A DNA stretch of 64,000 bases, from the NCBI RefSeq assembly GCF_001278805.1, contig NZ_CP012602.1, positions 1,642,001-1,706,000 on the forward strand, in the 5' to 3' direction. The notes under the pieces are model-generated. The model worked only from the letters and a program-made list of their open reading frames with translations. It did no database searches and had not been told where the DNA came from. Position 1 is the first letter of the stretch. Every line of letters starts with the position of its first letter. The translations under genes and the position numbers were made by a program. Shown piece by piece: positions 62,562 to 64,000 of this stretch. The DNA comes from Bacillus sp. FJAT-18017. GTDB taxonomy: Bacteria > Bacillota > Bacilli > Bacillales > Cytobacillaceae.

Positions 62562-63401
62562 ATGGTACTGACAGATCGGGAAAAGAGTGTCCTTGCTGAG
62601 ATAAAAGACTGGGAAAATCGTATGCAGGCCTATGAGCCGAACGATTTTCAAATTACGTATGAAAAATATTTGGAAGCTGGTTTTTCAATGCTTCCTAAAG
62701 ATGTACAGACTAAGTTTTTTTCACTTGTTGATACTTGGATGTTTCATCTCCACGCGATGATATTAGGAGCACAATTCCAATTGGATGCTAAAGATCGAAT
62801 CCTTGCTTCAGCTAGAGTATTCAATCATGATATCGAGAGAATTGAAGACTTGCGAAAACTGGACATTGACGAATTGAATTTTATCGCTCAACAGCAAATT
62901 GCCCGGCACAGGCTGTATTCCTTCGCACAGGGAGGAATGTCAGGGACTGGAGGAAGTTTACTGCTTGGAATCGACATCCCCGCAATGGCTGTAATTAATC
63001 TTCGTGCTGTCCAGCTGCTATCTATGACATATGGAATAGAAGTAAATACCCCATTTGAAATGATGACTGCCTTGAAGGTGTTTCATACTGCAACACTGCC
63101 TCCAAGGCTTCAGGCTGAAAGCTGGGATTCGCTTAAACAGGACTTGAATAGTGAGGATGACCGCTATTTTTACCAGGGGAATGACAGATTGACAGATGCC
63201 TCATGGCTTGAACAGCCGATTCGTCAGCTTCTTAAGGCAATTGTAATAGCGGCTTTCAGAAAAAAACTGATACAGGGCCTTCCTATTGTCAGTATGGCGG
63301 TAGGGGCTGTTTCGAATTATCAATTGACCAGAAGAGTGACAGATTTTTCCCATAACTATTACCGGCTTCGGTACTTGATGAATAAGGAGGACATTTTATG
63401 A
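62562..63401 (+). CDS. EcsC-family protein
   Basis: A 279-residue protein with the EcsC domain (about residues 85-270), including the glycine-rich GGMSGTGGSLLLGIDIPAMAVINL hydrophobic stretch (about 127-150). No ABC transporter genes accompany it, unlike ecsABC, so it is a stand-alone family member of unknown function. ATG 62562 follows GAGGGGGCTGGCT; an in-frame ATG at 62547 overlaps the ribosome binding site. It overlaps moaB by ATGA (63398-63401), so the two are translationally coupled. Confidence 0.8.
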   Translation: MVLTDREKSVLAEIKDWENRMQAYEPNDFQITYEKYLEAGFSMLPKDVQTKFFSLVDTWMFHLHAMILGAQFQLDAKDRILASARVFNHDIERIEDLRKLDIDELNFIAQQQIARHRLYSFAQGGMSGTGGSLLLGIDIPAMAVINLRAVQLLSMTYGIEVNTPFEMMTALKVFHTATLPPRLQAESWDSLKQDLNSEDDRYFYQGNDRLTDASWLEQPIRQLLKAIVIAAFRKKLIQGLPIVSMAVGAVSNYQLTRRVTDFSHNYYRLRYLMNKEDIL

Positions 63402-63913
63402 GTGTTAGTGAGCATAAAACAGAGGCTCCAAATACGGTTTCTTGCAAGATTATTACCGTTAGTGATACTAGGGATAAAGATACAGACAAAAGCGGGAAAT
63501 TAATGATTAGCCTTCTTGAATCTTCAGGGCATACCATTGCTGATTATGTAATTGTAAAAGATGAAGAAGAAGCAATAAAAGCGGAAGTACTTAATGGAGC
63601 CTCAGCTCCAGGAATTGATGTGATCCTGACTAATGGCGGTACAGGGATTGCGAAAAGAGATGTAACCATTGAGACGGTTTCGAAGCTATTCGAAAAAGAG
63701 ATTGCTGGGTTCGGAGAATTATTCAGAATGCTTAGTTACCAGGAAGACATTGGCTCAGCTGCGATTCTTTCTCGCGCAGCTGCCGGGGTCGTCAACAACC
63801 GAGCTGTTTTTTCAACGCCTGGTTCCACCGGGGCGGTAAGGCTGGCAATGGAAAAATTAATTTTGCCCGAAATTGGCCATGTCGTAAGGGAACTGAAAAA
63901 GGATTTAAAATAA
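63398..63913 (+). CDS. moaB: Molybdenum cofactor biosynthesis protein MoaB
   Basis: A 171-residue MogA/MoaB-fold protein, adenylating molybdopterin before metal insertion. Marks: IITVSDTRDKDTDKSG (about residues 18-33), the LTNGGTGIAKRDVTIE loop (about 77-92) and STPGSTGAVRLAMEKLILPE. It overlaps the EcsC-family gene by 4 bp; AAGGAGG lies inside that gene. No other molybdenum cofactor gene is in the window, which matches the isolated moaB of B. subtilis between ackA and argG. Confidence 0.93.
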   Translation: MSVSEHKTEAPNTVSCKIITVSDTRDKDTDKSGKLMISLLESSGHTIADYVIVKDEEEAIKAEVLNGASAPGIDVILTNGGTGIAKRDVTIETVSKLFEKEIAGFGELFRMLSYQEDIGSAAILSRAAAGVVNNRAVFSTPGSTGAVRLAMEKLILPEIGHVVRELKKDLK

Positions 63914-63925
63914 TGGAAAATAAAG

Positions 63926-63955
63926 AAAGCTCCCGACCAAGCGGGAGCTTTTTAC
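63926..63955 (+). terminator. Terminator of moaB
   Basis: AAAGCTCCCG pairs with CGGGAGCTTT over ACCAAG, followed by TTTA. Confidence 0.87.
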
Positions 63956-64000
63956 CATTACAAGCTGATTGGAGCGTTTAAGAAACACCACATAATGGGC

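Noticed and set aside
62562..63401. ecsABC transporter operon
   Set aside because: Only an EcsC-type domain is present, with no ABC ATPase or permease gene; the partner is moaB.

Overview
The window is chromosomal DNA from an endospore-forming member of the Bacillaceae (low-to-moderate GC, strong GGAGG ribosome binding sites, TTG/GTG starts). Sporulation genes (an alpha/beta SASP, ytfJ, sftA, refZ), bacillithiol-type ytxJ and almost all other genes follow the gene order I recall for the Bacillus subtilis ytgP-to-moaB region. It is not B. subtilis itself: several genes expected there (ytpR, motPS, braB, hisJ) are absent, and dispersed repeats or other genes stand in their place. A Bacillus/Mesobacillus-like genus is my inference. 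The window is mostly core genome; I found no phage, CRISPR, defence island or secondary-metabolite cluster.

Layout. 1-2.3 kb: end of a MurJ/YtgP-type flippase, an rRNA pseudouridine synthase, a small DeoR-type regulator. 2.9-9.3 kb: dipeptidase PepV and D-amino acid aminotransferase, ThpR, a lipid kinase, pullulanase AmyX. 9.5-17.3 kb: ytmP, ytzH, trmB, ytnP, ytzB, ytoP, a DUF84 NTPase, a lipoprotein, ytpP, ytpQ. 17.5-25.3 kb: DNA translocase SftA with an internal repeat block, MurC, AmpS, and the ytxGHJ stress operon behind a likely SigB promoter. 25.6-33 kb: aroA, ccpA, acuCBA and the divergent acsA. 33-38.7 kb: a class A PBP, tyrS with a tyrosine T-box, rpsD with its leader. 39-40.8 kb: a tandem hairpin array split by an intact IS256-family element. 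40.8-49.4 kb: a NERD protein, methionine gamma-lyase, free-Met-sulfoxide reductase, refZ, ezrA, nifZ-thiI, sspA. 49.5-64 kb: ytcI, ytcJ, a second hairpin array, rarD, nadF, sppA-yteJ-ytfI-ytfJ, a VOC protein, tpx, ytxK, ackA, an EcsC-family gene and moaB.

How the genes work together. The clearest theme is carbon overflow: CcpA is encoded here, together with its expected targets. ackA (acetate formation) has a cre-like site about 57 bp upstream of the predicted transcription start, the position used for activation. acsA/acuABC (acetate use and its control by reversible acetylation) share a cre-like site overlapping the acuA -35 region, as expected for repression. Cell division and chromosome segregation are covered by SftA, RefZ and EzrA; sulfur transfer to tRNA and thiamine by NifZ-ThiI; thiol stress by YtxJ, Tpx and YtpP.

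Most unusual features: (i) two unrelated-sequence tandem arrays of short hairpins that share a 51-53 bp period; (ii) a modular dispersed hairpin repeat in at least six full or partial copies, one with an extra insertion; (iii) a 163-bp nested inverted-repeat element between the tyrS unit and rpsD; (iv) a 39-residue repeat in SftA. Names are assigned from remembered family sequences and synteny, not from a database search.
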